Shown piece by piece: positions 9,498 to 19,072 of a stretch of DNA of 64,000 nt; position 1 is the first letter of the stretch; the number at the start of each line of letters is the position of its first letter. The stretch is from Mucilaginibacter paludis DSM 18603. Lineage in GTDB: Bacteria > Bacteroidota > Bacteroidia > Sphingobacteriales > Sphingobacteriaceae. The notes beneath the pieces were generated by a model that did no database searches, was not told where the DNA came from, and saw nothing but the letters and a program-made list of their open reading frames with translations. Both the position numbers and the translations under genes were made by a program. The DNA lies in the NCBI RefSeq assembly GCF_000166195.2, contig NZ_CM001403.1, forward strand, positions 4,978,432 to 5,042,431, written 5' to 3'.

Positions 9498-11024
9498 ATG
9501 AGCAGCTCTGTATTCATCAAAAACGCCTTAATTTCTGTATATTATAAAGATAATCTTGAACCCATTATACTGGAGCTTAAGCGCCTTGGTGTAAACATCT
9601 ATTCAACCGGAGGTACAGAGGAATTTATCCGCGCTTTAGGTGTTGATGTGATCGCTGTAGAAGATCTTACATCTTACCCTTCTATCTTAGGTGGCCGTGT
9701 TAAAACATTGCATCCCAAGGTTTTTGGAGGCATTTTAGCCCGCCGTAGCTTTGAGGGCGACCAGCAGCAGCTCGCTCAATATCAAATACCCGAAATTGAC
9801 CTGGTCATTGTTGATCTGTATCCGTTTGAAGAAACCGTAAAATCGGGAGCAGGCCATGATGATGTAATTGAGAAGATCGATATCGGTGGAATTTCGCTGA
9901 TCCGCGCAGCTGCAAAAAATTATAAAGATGTAACCATTGTTGCCTCGAAAGATGATTACGCCGAATTGGAAAACATCCTGAAAACCCAAAATGGCGAAAC
10001 AACTATCGACCAGCGCCGTAAGTTTGCCAAGCAAGCTTTTAACATATCATCGCACTACGACACTTCCATATTTAATTATTTTAACCAGGAAGACCCTCAG
10101 CCGGTTTTCAAACAAAGCATCCAAAAGAGCCAGGTTTTACGCTACGGCGAAAATCCGCATCAAAAAGGTGTTTTTTATGGCAATCTGGATGCCATGTTCA
10201 CTAAATTGAACGGCAAGGAATTATCGTATAATAACCTGGTTGATGTTGACGCCGCCGTTGCCCTGATAGACGAATTTACCGAGCCAACCATCGCCATTTT
10301 AAAGCACACCAATGCCTGCGGTATCGCTTCGCGCTCTTTTATTAAAGATGCCTGGTTAGATGCCCTGGCTTGCGACCCGGTTTCGGCCTTTGGCGGCGTA
10401 ATCATTGCCAATGATGAGATTAACGAAGAAACAGCTGCCGAGATAAGCAAACTGTTTTTTGAAGTACTGATAGCGCCTGGTTACACCAACGAGGCTTTAG
10501 TTTATCTGACTGAAAAGAAAAACCGTATTATATTGATCCGCAACCAAGTTGAGCTGCCTGTTAAGCAATTTAAAACTTTGCTGAACGGTGTTATTGAGCA
10601 GGACAAGGATGGCGTTATTGAGGGACCAGGCCAAATGAAACCTGTAACCGAAAAGCAGCCTACCGAACTGGAGTTGCGCGATTTGTTTTTTGCCAATAAA
10701 GTGGTTAAGCATACTAAATCAAACACCATTGTATTTGCTAAAAATAATACCTTGATTGCCAGTGGTGTGGGGCAAACGTCACGCGTGGATTCGTTAAGGC
10801 AGGCCATCGTTAAGGCGCATGCGTTTGGATTTGATTTGAATGGTGCCGTGATGACATCAGATGCGTTTTTCCCGTTCAATGATTGCGTTGAGATTGCCGC
10901 GGATGCCGGGATTACCGCTATATTACAACCTGGAGGATCTATCAAAGATCAGGATTCGATCAAGATGGCCGACCAGAAAGGAATAGCTATGGTAATGACC
11001 GGAGTTAGACATTTTAAACACTAA
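9498..11024 (+). CDS. purH: Bifunctional AICAR transformylase / IMP cyclohydrolase
   Basis: A 508-residue protein with the full two-domain order of PurH. The N-terminal cyclohydrolase domain (about 1-195) is MGS-like with STGGTEEFIRAL, GGRVKTLHPKVFGGIL and the segment VDLYPFEETV. The transformylase domain has LRYGENPHQ, the active-site region LKHTNACGIA and SDAFFPFNDCVE, and ends in MVMTGVRHFKH. It catalyses the last two steps of de novo IMP synthesis in the cytoplasm. The gene stands alone between the terminator of the sus operon and mreB. Confidence 0.97.
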   Translation: MSSSVFIKNALISVYYKDNLEPIILELKRLGVNIYSTGGTEEFIRALGVDVIAVEDLTSYPSILGGRVKTLHPKVFGGILARRSFEGDQQQLAQYQIPEIDLVIVDLYPFEETVKSGAGHDDVIEKIDIGGISLIRAAAKNYKDVTIVASKDDYAELENILKTQNGETTIDQRRKFAKQAFNISSHYDTSIFNYFNQEDPQPVFKQSIQKSQVLRYGENPHQKGVFYGNLDAMFTKLNGKELSYNNLVDVDAAVALIDEFTEPTIAILKHTNACGIASRSFIKDAWLDALACDPVSAFGGVIIANDEINEETAAEISKLFFEVLIAPGYTNEALVYLTEKKNRIILIRNQVELPVKQFKTLLNGVIEQDKDGVIEGPGQMKPVTEKQPTELELRDLFFANKVVKHTKSNTIVFAKNNTLIASGVGQTSRVDSLRQAIVKAHAFGFDLNGAVMTSDAFFPFNDCVEIAADAGITAILQPGGSIKDQDSIKMADQKGIAMVMTGVRHFKH

Positions 11025-11163
11025 TTGAGGTACTACTAATGTCAATAATTAATACTAATTTACACCTGTATCGTAAAGCTGACACATGACTATTAAAGCC
11101 TGGGTATTAAATGCTGATTTAAGCTAATTAGCGTTGAATTAGTAAAACTCGTATTAATAACCA

Positions 11164-11171
11164 TAACTTTG
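11164..11171 (+). promoter_or_regulatory. -7 promoter box of mreB
   Basis: TAACTTTG fits TAnnTTTG, 25 bp before the mreB ATG. The purH-mreB interval (11025-11196) holds no other visible feature. Confidence 0.5.
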
Positions 11172-11196
11172 CAAATTCCCTGAAACAAAAACTGAC

Positions 11197-12219
11197 ATGA
11201 GTGTTTTTAATTTTTTTACGCAAGAAATCGCCATAGATTTAGGTACCGCAAATACCCTCATTATACATAACGACAAGGTTGTTGTTGACGAACCATCAAT
11301 AGTAGCTTTTGATCGTACAACCAATAAAGTAATTGCCATTGGGCGCCAGGCCATGCAAATGGAAGGTAAAACCCACGATAATATCCGTACCGTACGCCCC
11401 CTTAAAGACGGTGTAATTGCTGATTTTAACGCGGCTGAACACATGATCCGCGGAATGATCAAAATGATCAATAAAGGTAAGGGATGGTTTTTCCCTTCGT
11501 TACGTATGGTAATCTGTATCCCATCCGGTATTACCGAGGTTGAAAAACGCGCCGTACGCGACTCGGCCGAGATTGCCGGAGCCAAAGAGGTATATTTAAT
11601 ACATGAGCCCATGGCAGCCGCCGTAGGTATTGGCATTGATGTAGAAGAGCCGATGGGTAACATGATTATCGATATCGGTGGTGGTACAACCGAGATTGCG
11701 GTAATTGCCCTATCAGGTATTGTTTGCGATCAATCCATCCGCGTTGCCGGCGATAACTTTGACTCCGATATTGTGCAATACATCCGCCGCCAGCATAACA
11801 TCATGATAGGCGACCGCACCGCCGAGAAAATAAAAATTGAAGTTGGTGCCGCTTTGCCTGAACTGGCCGAGCCACCTGCCGATTTTGCTGTACAAGGCCG
11901 CGACCTGATGACGGGTGTACCTAAGCAGATTACGGTATCGTATACCGAAATTGCACATTGCTTAGATAAATCCATCTCTAAAATAGAGGAAGCGATATTA
12001 AAAGCTTTGGAAATTACTCCCCCCGAGCTTTCGGCGGATATTTACCAAACCGGGATTTATTTAACCGGAGGCGGCGCCTTATTGCGTGGGCTGGATAAAC
12101 GGGTAGCGGCAAAAACAAAACTGCCGGTTCACGTTGCCGAAGATCCATTGCGTGCGGTAGTGCGCGGCACAGGCATAGCTTTGAAAAACATAGGTACATT
12201 TAAATTTTTAATGCAGTAA
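11197..12219 (+). CDS. mreB: Rod-shape actin homologue MreB
   Basis: A 340-residue actin-fold ATPase. It has the phosphate-1 motif AIDLGTANTLI near the N-terminus, the phosphate-2 motif IIDIGGGTTEIAVIAL in the middle and the adenosine motif YLTGGGALLRGLDKRV near the end, plus HEPMAAAVGIG. It polymerises under the inner membrane and steers lateral wall synthesis with MreC, MreD, PBP2 and RodA, all encoded next. A weak hairpin and a new promoter box lie between it and mreC, so it can be transcribed alone as well as with the cluster. Confidence 0.97.
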   Translation: MSVFNFFTQEIAIDLGTANTLIIHNDKVVVDEPSIVAFDRTTNKVIAIGRQAMQMEGKTHDNIRTVRPLKDGVIADFNAAEHMIRGMIKMINKGKGWFFPSLRMVICIPSGITEVEKRAVRDSAEIAGAKEVYLIHEPMAAAVGIGIDVEEPMGNMIIDIGGGTTEIAVIALSGIVCDQSIRVAGDNFDSDIVQYIRRQHNIMIGDRTAEKIKIEVGAALPELAEPPADFAVQGRDLMTGVPKQITVSYTEIAHCLDKSISKIEEAILKALEITPPELSADIYQTGIYLTGGGALLRGLDKRVAAKTKLPVHVAEDPLRAVVRGTGIALKNIGTFKFLMQ

Positions 12220-12246
12220 TTTAGATGTGAGCATTGAGATAAGGGT

Positions 12247-12273
12247 ATTGCGGGATATTTTTTATCCCACAAT
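12247..12273 (+). terminator. Weak hairpin between mreB and mreC
   Basis: ATTGCGGGATA / TATCCCACAAT form an 11-bp stem with one C-A mismatch and a T5 loop, followed by a pyrimidine-rich stretch. It may partly terminate mreB transcripts ahead of the mreC promoter. Confidence 0.35.
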
Positions 12274-12294
12274 GCTCTCTTTATTTATCTTTAT

Positions 12295-12302
12295 TAAATT
12301 TG
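12295..12302 (+). promoter_or_regulatory. -7 promoter box of the mreC operon
   Basis: TAAATTTG fits TAnnTTTG, 31 bp before the mreC ATG. Confidence 0.45.
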
Positions 12303-12333
12303 CAGCCTCGAATCTCAATCCTAAGATTTAATC

Positions 12334-13167
12334 ATGCGTAACCTCTGGATATTCATAAGCAAGTACAACGCATTTTTTCTGTTTGTTATTTTTGAGATTG
12401 GCTCTTTGCTTATTATGCTCAATTATAACTCATTTCAAAAGGCTACCTACATCAGTTCGTCTAACGAGGTTACGGGCGCTATTTATACCAAAATAAGCCA
12501 GGTAAGAAGTTACCTCTCGTTAGGAACGGTTAACGATAGCCTGGCCCGCGAAAACGCACGGTTGCGCAACCAGTTAAAGTCGTCTTTTTATATCGATACT
12601 TTGTCTAAACGGAAGGTAACCGATACGATCTATAATCAGCAGTACGAATATATTGAGGCGAAGGTGATTAACAATTCAACCAACAAGCGCAATAACTACA
12701 TCACCATTAACCGGGGCAGTAAAGATGGTATTACCAAAGATATGGGCGTTATATGCAGTTCGGGTGTTGTGGGCCTTGTGGTAAACACCACCGCGCACTT
12801 TGCCAACGTTCAGTCGGTTTTAAATAAAAACTCCCGGATAAGCGCTATGCTGGAAGACACCAAAGAGATAGGAAATTTTACCTGGACCGGCGATATGGAC
12901 CCACATAAAGGTTTGTTGATGGATGTATCCAATAACGTAAAACCGCGACTGGGCGAAAAGGTAGTTACATCGGGCCAATCCTTATATCCTACAGGCATAC
13001 CTATTGGTAAAATAAGTGATTTACATGCCAAAGAAGGTGGCTTGTTTTTAAATATGTATTTGCAATTGGCGGTTGACTACAGCAAACTGGAATATGTTGA
13101 TGTGGTAGTTAATCGCTTAGCCAAAGAGCAGATGGAAGTGGAGGCCAACAGGAAACAGGATGAGTAG
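12334..13167 (+). CDS. mreC: Rod-shape-determining protein MreC
   Basis: A 277-residue bitopic protein: a short basic N-terminus, one membrane helix (about residues 12-31), a coiled coil around 65-90 (NDSLARENARLRNQL) and a periplasmic double beta-barrel with the family segments VINNSTNKRNNYITINRGSKDGI and VVTSGQSLYPTGIPIGKI. It links the elongasome to PBP2 in the periplasm. Its 3' end overlaps mreD by 8 bp, indicating translational coupling. Length is normal for Bacteroidota. Confidence 0.93.
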   Translation: MRNLWIFISKYNAFFLFVIFEIGSLLIMLNYNSFQKATYISSSNEVTGAIYTKISQVRSYLSLGTVNDSLARENARLRNQLKSSFYIDTLSKRKVTDTIYNQQYEYIEAKVINNSTNKRNNYITINRGSKDGITKDMGVICSSGVVGLVVNTTAHFANVQSVLNKNSRISAMLEDTKEIGNFTWTGDMDPHKGLLMDVSNNVKPRLGEKVVTSGQSLYPTGIPIGKISDLHAKEGGLFLNMYLQLAVDYSKLEYVDVVVNRLAKEQMEVEANRKQDE

Positions 13168-13675
13168 GACAATTTTGATCAATCTGATCCGGTTTATACT
13201 ATTAGTGCTGGTGCAGGTATTTCTTTTAAAGAATGTCACGCTCTATTCTTTAGCTACCCCTTACGTTTATATCCTGTTCATCCTGCTGTTGCCGTTTGAA
13301 ATACCCAACGTGCTGTTATTCATATTGTCATTTATATTAGGGCTCTCCATTGATGCTTTTTACGATACTCCCGGCCTGCACGCGGCGGCCTGTACGTTGC
13401 TTGCTTTTGTGCGTATATCGTTCATCAATATTACCGTTCAAAAGGACGGCTTTGATAACGAGCCCGAGCCAACCCTCAGTGTAATGGGTTTCAGGTGGTA
13501 TTTTACCTATGTATTGGTGCTAACGCTTATCCATCATTTTTTTCTGTTTAACCTGGAAGTTTTTAGCCTGCGCGAAATACAATATACGCTCGGTCGTTTT
13601 GTATTAAGTTCAGTTTTTACAGTATTTTTGATACTAATATCCGGGCTATTATTTTTCCGGAAAAAGGAACGTTAA
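13160..13675 (+). CDS. mreD: Rod-shape-determining protein MreD
   Basis: A 171-residue, very hydrophobic protein with about five membrane helices; loops are short and the last residues (FFRKKER) are basic. Sequence is poorly conserved in this family, so the call rests on hydropathy and on position between mreC (8-bp overlap) and mrdA (TAATG overlap). It is an inner-membrane member of the elongasome. The motif GLSIDAFYDTPGLHAAACTL fits the MreD core. Confidence 0.9.
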   Translation: MSRTILINLIRFILLVLVQVFLLKNVTLYSLATPYVYILFILLLPFEIPNVLLFILSFILGLSIDAFYDTPGLHAAACTLLAFVRISFINITVQKDGFDNEPEPTLSVMGFRWYFTYVLVLTLIHHFFLFNLEVFSLREIQYTLGRFVLSSVFTVFLILISGLLFFRKKER

Positions 13676-15663
13676 TGAACAGTTTTTTTGAGCGCCGCTA
13701 TATTATACAAGGTCTTTTTATTGTAATGGCTTTAGCCTTGCTCGGAAGGCTGTTTTACATCCAGATTATTGACGATCAGTACACGCAATCGGCACATAAC
13801 AACGTTTTGCGCCGATTTGTTATTTTCCCCAGCCGTGGGCCAATTGTTGACCGTAATGGTAAACTGCTTGTGCAGAACGAGCCTGTGTACGACATTATGG
13901 TAACCCCGCGCGAGGTTAAGCCATTTGATACCGTTAAATTTTGCCAGTTATTGGGTATCGATAGGGCTGGGTTTGATAAGCGCTGGAAAAAGGCCATGAC
14001 CTATTCACGGAATCTGAGTTCGGCTTTTGAAAAACAGATCCCTGTACAGGCTTATGCATCGTTCCAGGAACATTTGTTTGAATTTCCTGGATTTTCGGGC
14101 GTACAGCGTAGCGTAAGGAGTTATCCAGATTCGGTGGCGGCGCAGTTTTTGGGTTATATAGATGAGGTGAACGATCGTGATATCCAAAAGTCACATGGCT
14201 ATTATAAACGCGGCGATTATATCGGACGTACAGGAGTGGAAAAAGCTTATGAAGATTCCTTACGCGGGCAACGTGGTGTACGAAACTCATTGGTAGATTC
14301 AAAAGGCGTAGTGAAAGAACGTTATTTGAACGGCTTGGAAGATACTGCTATGGTAGCCGGCGAAAGGCTAACCTCATCTCTGGACATCGACATCCAAAAG
14401 TTGGGCGAGAAATTAATGCAGAACAAGGTGGGCAGTATTGTTGCCATTGAACCCTCCACTGGAGAAATATTATGCTTTGTAAGCAGCCCGACCTATGACC
14501 CTAACCTCATGGTGGGCAGGCAGCGAGGGAACAATATGGCCGAATTATTTAAAAATTCTTATAATCCTTTTTTTATAAGGCCCATACAAGCCTATTATCC
14601 CCCCGGTTCTTCATTTAAGCCGTTGGATGCGTTGATCGCATTACAATCGGGATTGATCACTCCTCAAACCACATTTAATTGCGTTGCTACTTATTGGGCG
14701 GGGAATCATCCGGTGCATTGCGATGAGCCCCATGGTGTCACCGATTTATCGAGGGCGATTGCCGAGTCATGTAATACCTATTTTTGTAATGTGTTTGATA
14801 AGTTGATGAACGCTAATGGATCTAAAAACATGTCGCAAACGTTTGTGGACTGGAAGGGCAAAGTAAACCGTTTTGGTTTCGGCGTGAGATTAGGAGTTGA
14901 TATGCCCCACGAGGGACGGGGAAACGTGCCTACTGATGTTCAGTTCGACAAAAGATTTGGTGCGAAACGCTGGAGATCGAGTTCCATAATATCGTTGGCT
15001 ATCGGACAGGGTGAGTTGGAGGCTACGCCTTTACAACTGGCCAACATCGAGTGTATTATCGCCAATCGTGGATATTACTACAAACCGCATTTAATTAAGG
15101 CCATTGGCGATAAAAAGATTACCAAAGCCGAATATACTATTAAAAACGACGTTGGTATCGATCAGCAATATTTTGAGCCTGTTATTGACGGGATGCAGCA
15201 GGTTGTTGAAAATGGCACCGCGCGTGCTTCCCGGATCCCAGGCATTGTAATGTGCGGTAAAACAGGTACGGCTCAAAATCCGCATGGTAAAAATCACTCG
15301 ATCTTTGTGGCATTCGCCCCCCGCGATAACCCCAAGATAGCGATTGCGGTTGTTGTTGAAAATTCAGGGCAGGGTGCCTGGTGGGCCGCCCCGATTGCCA
15401 GCTATATTGTTGAAAAATACTTAAAGAATACTTTAACAAATCGTGGGACGGGTAAAACGCCGGAATGGATCATGAAGCAAAATCTGCTACCCGCATTAAA
15501 GGTTGCTCAACCAGCCATTATCAAACCCAAGACCGTTAAAGAAGATTCGTTGGAAAAAGGGCAGTCGGACAGTATCAAACGTTTAAAAAGCGTATCCCGT
15601 AAAGCAAAACAAAATCAACAACCATTAATGGCAGCACAATTAAGAAGGAAGGAACATGAATAA
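13675..15663 (+). CDS. mrdA: Penicillin-binding protein 2 (elongation transpeptidase)
   Basis: A 662-residue class B PBP. One N-terminal membrane helix (about 10-28) is followed by the PBP dimerisation domain with RGPIVDRNGKLLVQN, then the transpeptidase domain. The active-site tetrad SSFK lies at residues 312-315, the SxN motif is SCN (AESCNTYF) and the third motif is KTGT (MCGKTGTAQNPHG). It cross-links lateral wall peptidoglycan together with RodA, whose gene overlaps its 3' end by 8 bp. The last 70 or so residues are a basic, probably disordered tail after the catalytic domain. Confidence 0.95.
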   Translation: MNSFFERRYIIQGLFIVMALALLGRLFYIQIIDDQYTQSAHNNVLRRFVIFPSRGPIVDRNGKLLVQNEPVYDIMVTPREVKPFDTVKFCQLLGIDRAGFDKRWKKAMTYSRNLSSAFEKQIPVQAYASFQEHLFEFPGFSGVQRSVRSYPDSVAAQFLGYIDEVNDRDIQKSHGYYKRGDYIGRTGVEKAYEDSLRGQRGVRNSLVDSKGVVKERYLNGLEDTAMVAGERLTSSLDIDIQKLGEKLMQNKVGSIVAIEPSTGEILCFVSSPTYDPNLMVGRQRGNNMAELFKNSYNPFFIRPIQAYYPPGSSFKPLDALIALQSGLITPQTTFNCVATYWAGNHPVHCDEPHGVTDLSRAIAESCNTYFCNVFDKLMNANGSKNMSQTFVDWKGKVNRFGFGVRLGVDMPHEGRGNVPTDVQFDKRFGAKRWRSSSIISLAIGQGELEATPLQLANIECIIANRGYYYKPHLIKAIGDKKITKAEYTIKNDVGIDQQYFEPVIDGMQQVVENGTARASRIPGIVMCGKTGTAQNPHGKNHSIFVAFAPRDNPKIAIAVVVENSGQGAWWAAPIASYIVEKYLKNTLTNRGTGKTPEWIMKQNLLPALKVAQPAIIKPKTVKEDSLEKGQSDSIKRLKSVSRKAKQNQQPLMAAQLRRKEHE

Positions 15664-16921
15664 CCAACGGAGTTTCTTTTTTAATGTGGATTGGGTAATC
15701 GTTTTGATCTACCTGTCGTTGTGCATCATCGGGTGGTTCAACATACACGCTGCTGTTTTTGACGAAAGCCATCCAAGTATCATAGATATGCATACCAATT
15801 ATGGTAAGCAGTTTGTATGGATTCTTACCGCTATCGTTTTAGGCGGTGTGATCCTTTTATTAGATAGCCGTTTTTTTAGTACCCTTGCCCCAGTATTTTA
15901 CGGTGTTACTATTTGCTTGTTACTGCTGGTATTGGTTATCGGGCGCAATGTAGGTGGTAACCAGGCCTGGATTTCTATCGGTACGTTTAGGCTACAGCCT
16001 TCTGAATTTGCTAAATATGCTACTTGTTTATTACTCGCGCGTTATTTAAGCGGTGTAAATATCAGGATTACCGAGTTAAGATCATTTGTTATAGCTGCCG
16101 GTATTATTTTTGTGCCCATGGTGCTCATTAAGATGCAGCCTGATGATGGTTCAACGCTGGTATTTTGCTCATTGATATTTGTGCTTTATCGCGAAGGCCT
16201 GTCGGGTAAATTTTTGGCGCTCGCGGGTCTGTTTATCGCTTTGTTTATTTTTAGCTTGCTGTTTAAAGCCATATACATTATTGGCGCTATTTTAATTATA
16301 GGTGGTATAGTTATCGGTATCTTCAGGCGTTACAAAGCAGTTGTTTTAACTACGGCCGCAGGGTTGGCATTGTCTGTAGCTTTCGTTTTAGCTGTACCTT
16401 TTATCTACGAACATATCATCAAGGAGCATCAACGTGTGCGGATTGATGAGTGGTTGGGGCGTGCGTCAAATTTACGGGGCGCAGGTTATAATGTACATCA
16501 AAGTAAAATCGCCATTGGGTCGGGCAAGCTTTGGGGTAAGGGGTATTTAAAAGGCACGCAAACCCGCTTCTCTTTTGTGCCTGAGCAAAGTACCGATTTT
16601 ATTTTCTGCACCGTTGGCGAGGAGTGGGGCTTTGCCGGATCGGTTGTGGTGGTTGGCTTATACTTGTTCCTGATATTGCGAATTATATTCCTGGCCGAGC
16701 GACAACGATCACCATTTTCAAGAATATACGGTTACGGAGTAGCCTGTGTTATCTTCTTTCACTTTTTTATTAATATTGGCCTTACTATAGGTGCGGTGCC
16801 GGTTATAGGTATTCCGCTGCCTTTTGTTAGCTATGGCGGATCCTCTCTATGGAGCTTTACCTTCCTTTTGTTTACGCTTATCAAGTTGGATTCAAACCGG
16901 ATGGGGGTTGTTTACTCCTGA
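15656..16921 (+). CDS. rodA: Peptidoglycan glycosyltransferase RodA
   Basis: A 421-residue SEDS polymerase with about ten membrane helices. Family signatures visible are GGNQAWISIG, LQPSEFAKYATCLLLARYL, KMQPDDGSTLVF, the loop QSKIAIGSGKLWGKGYLKGTQTR (in pieces) with FVPEQSTDFIFCTVGEEWGF, and the end motif GIPLPFVSYGGSSLW. It polymerises lipid II in the inner membrane as partner of the PBP2 encoded upstream. It ends the mre operon and converges with the next gene 16 bp away; no clear terminator is seen between them. Confidence 0.96.
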   Translation: MNNQRSFFFNVDWVIVLIYLSLCIIGWFNIHAAVFDESHPSIIDMHTNYGKQFVWILTAIVLGGVILLLDSRFFSTLAPVFYGVTICLLLLVLVIGRNVGGNQAWISIGTFRLQPSEFAKYATCLLLARYLSGVNIRITELRSFVIAAGIIFVPMVLIKMQPDDGSTLVFCSLIFVLYREGLSGKFLALAGLFIALFIFSLLFKAIYIIGAILIIGGIVIGIFRRYKAVVLTTAAGLALSVAFVLAVPFIYEHIIKEHQRVRIDEWLGRASNLRGAGYNVHQSKIAIGSGKLWGKGYLKGTQTRFSFVPEQSTDFIFCTVGEEWGFAGSVVVVGLYLFLILRIIFLAERQRSPFSRIYGYGVACVIFFHFFINIGLTIGAVPVIGIPLPFVSYGGSSLWSFTFLLFTLIKLDSNRMGVVYS

Positions 16922-16937
16922 TGATTGTATGAGCTTT

Positions 16938-17891
16938 TTAGCTTACAAAACGGCGTTTAAGTAAATCGTAAAACTTATCGGTACTGGATTGTTTGGCCTC
17001 CCAATTATTCTTTACGTAGTAATTGAGCTTTAAAAACTGATCGGCCTCCTCAAATTTGTTAAAGCGGTTCAATATTTCAATGGCCTCACTGTAGGCCATG
17101 CTGTATCCATTAAACAAGTCGCGTACAAACAACAACTTATCATTTAAGTTAATAGCCGATTTTAAATCTTTAATAGGCTGTAATTCCATTTGCGATGCCA
17201 GGCGTGAGCCAGCCAACTGTGCTGATATCAGCTGGTTAATGGTTAAAGGCTTTTCTGGCTCCGGCGGATTGAACGCCATTGGCTGGCTTACAGGCTCCGG
17301 TTGACTGATCAGTATTTCGTTCTGTGGATGAGCCTCGGCCGCAGGTTCAATAACCGGGTCTGGTTGTTCAGCCTCATCATGGGTATACGATAGTTCTTCT
17401 GTTAGCTCTTCGTTATCCAATGCTTCCTCATTAGCATTGGTTTCTTCTTCGTCACTAACAGTTTCTTCTGGTATCAGTTCATGCCTAATCACAGGCTCAA
17501 ATTCCAGTTCTTTAACTACGGGAGTTACCGGTTCATTCGTTTTACGTTCTTCAACTACATCAAATTCAAGTAGACTGGGAGCAGGTTCTGCCGGTTTAAT
17601 GGATGGCGCCGGCTGTACAACAGGCTCAAAGTACCGTGCCTCTTGTAATGGTTTTTCTACAAAGGTGGCTTTAGGCGTTGTTGTCGCTTTTGATTCGGGT
17701 AAAGCTTTTGTTTGTTGCGTGTTAAGCTTTCGGAGTATTTCAATATGGTCGGTTAAAAAATTAGCATTGGCAACAAATAATTCCAACTCCAGGTCGTTAA
17801 TGTCTTCTTTATTTTGCTCGGCATATTCGTACTGGTCTTGCAATTCTTTAATGATGATGCCTACTTTTTTTAGAATCTCATACTTGTTCAT
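16938..17891 (-). CDS. Conserved Bacteroidota protein of unknown function
   Basis: About 317 residues from the ATG at 17891. An upstream ATG at 17939 would add 16 residues, but a -7 box TATTTTTG lies within that stretch on this strand, so the inner start is preferred. The N-terminal 70 residues (MNKYEILKKVG on) are helical. The middle is a long acidic, Pro/Glu-rich linker with low complexity. The C-terminal about 90 residues (NQLISAQLAG to KRRFVS) are helical and look like the conserved core, with LFVRDLFNGYSMAYSEAI. No signal peptide or membrane helix. I know no function; presence beside core genes suggests a housekeeping role. Confidence 0.75.
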   Translation of the reverse strand: MNKYEILKKVGIIIKELQDQYEYAEQNKEDINDLELELFVANANFLTDHIEILRKLNTQQTKALPESKATTTPKATFVEKPLQEARYFEPVVQPAPSIKPAEPAPSLLEFDVVEERKTNEPVTPVVKELEFEPVIRHELIPEETVSDEEETNANEEALDNEELTEELSYTHDEAEQPDPVIEPAAEAHPQNEILISQPEPVSQPMAFNPPEPEKPLTINQLISAQLAGSRLASQMELQPIKDLKSAINLNDKLLFVRDLFNGYSMAYSEAIEILNRFNKFEEADQFLKLNYYVKNNWEAKQSSTDKFYDLLKRRFVS

Positions 17892-17927
17892 AAAATATCC
17901 TGGTGTAATGTTGGTAAAATACTTATC

Positions 17928-17935
17928 CAAAAATA
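17928..17935 (-). promoter_or_regulatory. -7 promoter box that decides the start of the gene at 16938-17891
   Basis: Minus-strand TATTTTTG lies 36 bp upstream of the ATG at 17891 and inside the longer reading frame, which argues against the 17939 start. The divergent tdk gene begins at 17972. Confidence 0.45.
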
Positions 17936-17971
17936 CCATTTAATTCTGATATTTGAGGTTTATAAAGGTTA

Positions 17972-18550
17972 ATGATGCTATTTAGCGAAGATGTTTTTAA
18001 GCGCCGCAGCGAGTTTGGGGGAAGTGTAGAGTTAATTTGTGGATCGATGTTTTCGGGTAAAACCGAAGAGCTGATACGGCGCTTAAGGCGGGCGCAGATA
18101 GCGCGTTTAAACGTTGAAATATTTAAGCCCAAAACAGATACGCGCTATGACGAAAATGCCGTAGTATCACACGATCTGAACTCAATCCAGTCAACCCCGG
18201 TTGAAAATTCGTCGTCCATATTATTACTGGGAAGTAATACCCAGGTAGTTGGGATTGACGAGGCTCAGTTTTTTGATGATGAGTTACCCTCGGTTTGTAA
18301 TAAATTGGCCAATAAAGGCATCCGCGTTATTGTAGCAGGTTTGGATATGGATTTTTTAGGCAAACCATTTGGCCCTATGCCCGCTATTATGGCCATTGCC
18401 GAATCGGTTACCAAAGTACACGCGGTTTGTGTGCGTTGCGGTAACCCGGCACTATATTCGTACCGCTTGGTATCAAGCGATGCCAAAATATTATTGGGCG
18501 AAAAGGAAACCTACGAGCCGAGGTGCCGGATCTGTTATCACTTGGATTGA
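17972..18550 (+). CDS. tdk: Thymidine kinase
   Basis: A 192-residue type II thymidine kinase. The P-loop GSMFSGKT lies at residues 24-31, the catalytic Glu is in GIDEAQFFDD, and a zinc ribbon is formed by CVRCG and CRIC near the C-terminus. It phosphorylates thymidine for dTMP salvage in the cytoplasm. Two adjacent ATG codons (MMLF) make the start uncertain by one residue. Its TGA abuts the stop of the convergent gene with no gap. Confidence 0.95.
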   Translation: MMLFSEDVFKRRSEFGGSVELICGSMFSGKTEELIRRLRRAQIARLNVEIFKPKTDTRYDENAVVSHDLNSIQSTPVENSSSILLLGSNTQVVGIDEAQFFDDELPSVCNKLANKGIRVIVAGLDMDFLGKPFGPMPAIMAIAESVTKVHAVCVRCGNPALYSYRLVSSDAKILLGEKETYEPRCRICYHLD

Positions 18551-18916
18551 TCAATCATCTTTGTCTTCCCGTTTAACCAGCAATACATCCTCTCCATCTA
18601 AAAGCAGGTAGCCGTATTCGTAGCAAAAAATATAGTTTGCGCCGGTTTTAGTTTGGTATATACTGGTGTGCTTACTAAAGTTAAATCCTTTTGAGGATAG
18701 CTTTTTGCGCGTGGTTTTAGTTTTGCCGGTGGGGTTTAATTCTTCCAGTATACGGCGGTTGCGTTTCAAAATGTTATTGATATTCCGCACCAGGTTATAG
18801 CTATCGCTATTGAGCTGGTTATTGTAGTTGTTGCGGCATTGATCGTTGCAAAACTTTTTATCTGCACGCCCGTGCAGTATCTCGTTGCAATCCAAACAAT
18901 ATCTTTCTGATGGCAT
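18551..18916 (-). CDS. Small zinc-ribbon protein, unknown function
   Basis: A 121-residue basic protein. The N-terminus has a CxxC pair (RYCLDCNEIL) and a second Cys pair spaced by three residues (KFCNDQCRNNY), a treble-clef or zinc-ribbon pattern seen in nucleic-acid-binding proteins. A basic middle (LKRNRRILEEL, TRKKL) follows, then the segment YIFCYEYGYLLL and an acidic end. Lone small proteins of this kind are common in Bacteroidota and have no known role. The promoter region faces that of ssb and contains a perfect 12-bp palindrome. Confidence 0.7.
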   Translation of the reverse strand: MPSERYCLDCNEILHGRADKKFCNDQCRNNYNNQLNSDSYNLVRNINNILKRNRRILEELNPTGKTKTTRKKLSSKGFNFSKHTSIYQTKTGANYIFCYEYGYLLLDGEDVLLVKREDKDD

Positions 18917-18954
18917 AATGTCTATTTGCGATAAAATTAATCATTTTTTATTCG

Positions 18955-18966
18955 TTTGCAAACGCT
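18955..18966. promoter_or_regulatory. Perfect 12-bp palindrome between divergent genes
   Basis: CGTTTGCAAACG, followed 2 nt later by a second TTGCAAA, lies between the start of the zinc-ribbon gene (18916) and ssb (19073). The position and symmetry suggest an operator; the protein that binds it is unknown. Confidence 0.3.
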
Positions 18967-19072
18967 TGCAAATAAGTATTGTCGACTATAAATGCTTATC
19001 AACCGACTATGGTTTGCAGGTGCCCTCATCTTTGTACTGTTATTTAAAACGAATATTAAACATTAAAACAGT

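Noticed and set aside
18548..18559. GATTGATCAATC-type palindrome at the tdk/zinc-ribbon stop junction as a terminator
   Set aside because: It is simply two TGA stops back to back; too short and without a T-run.
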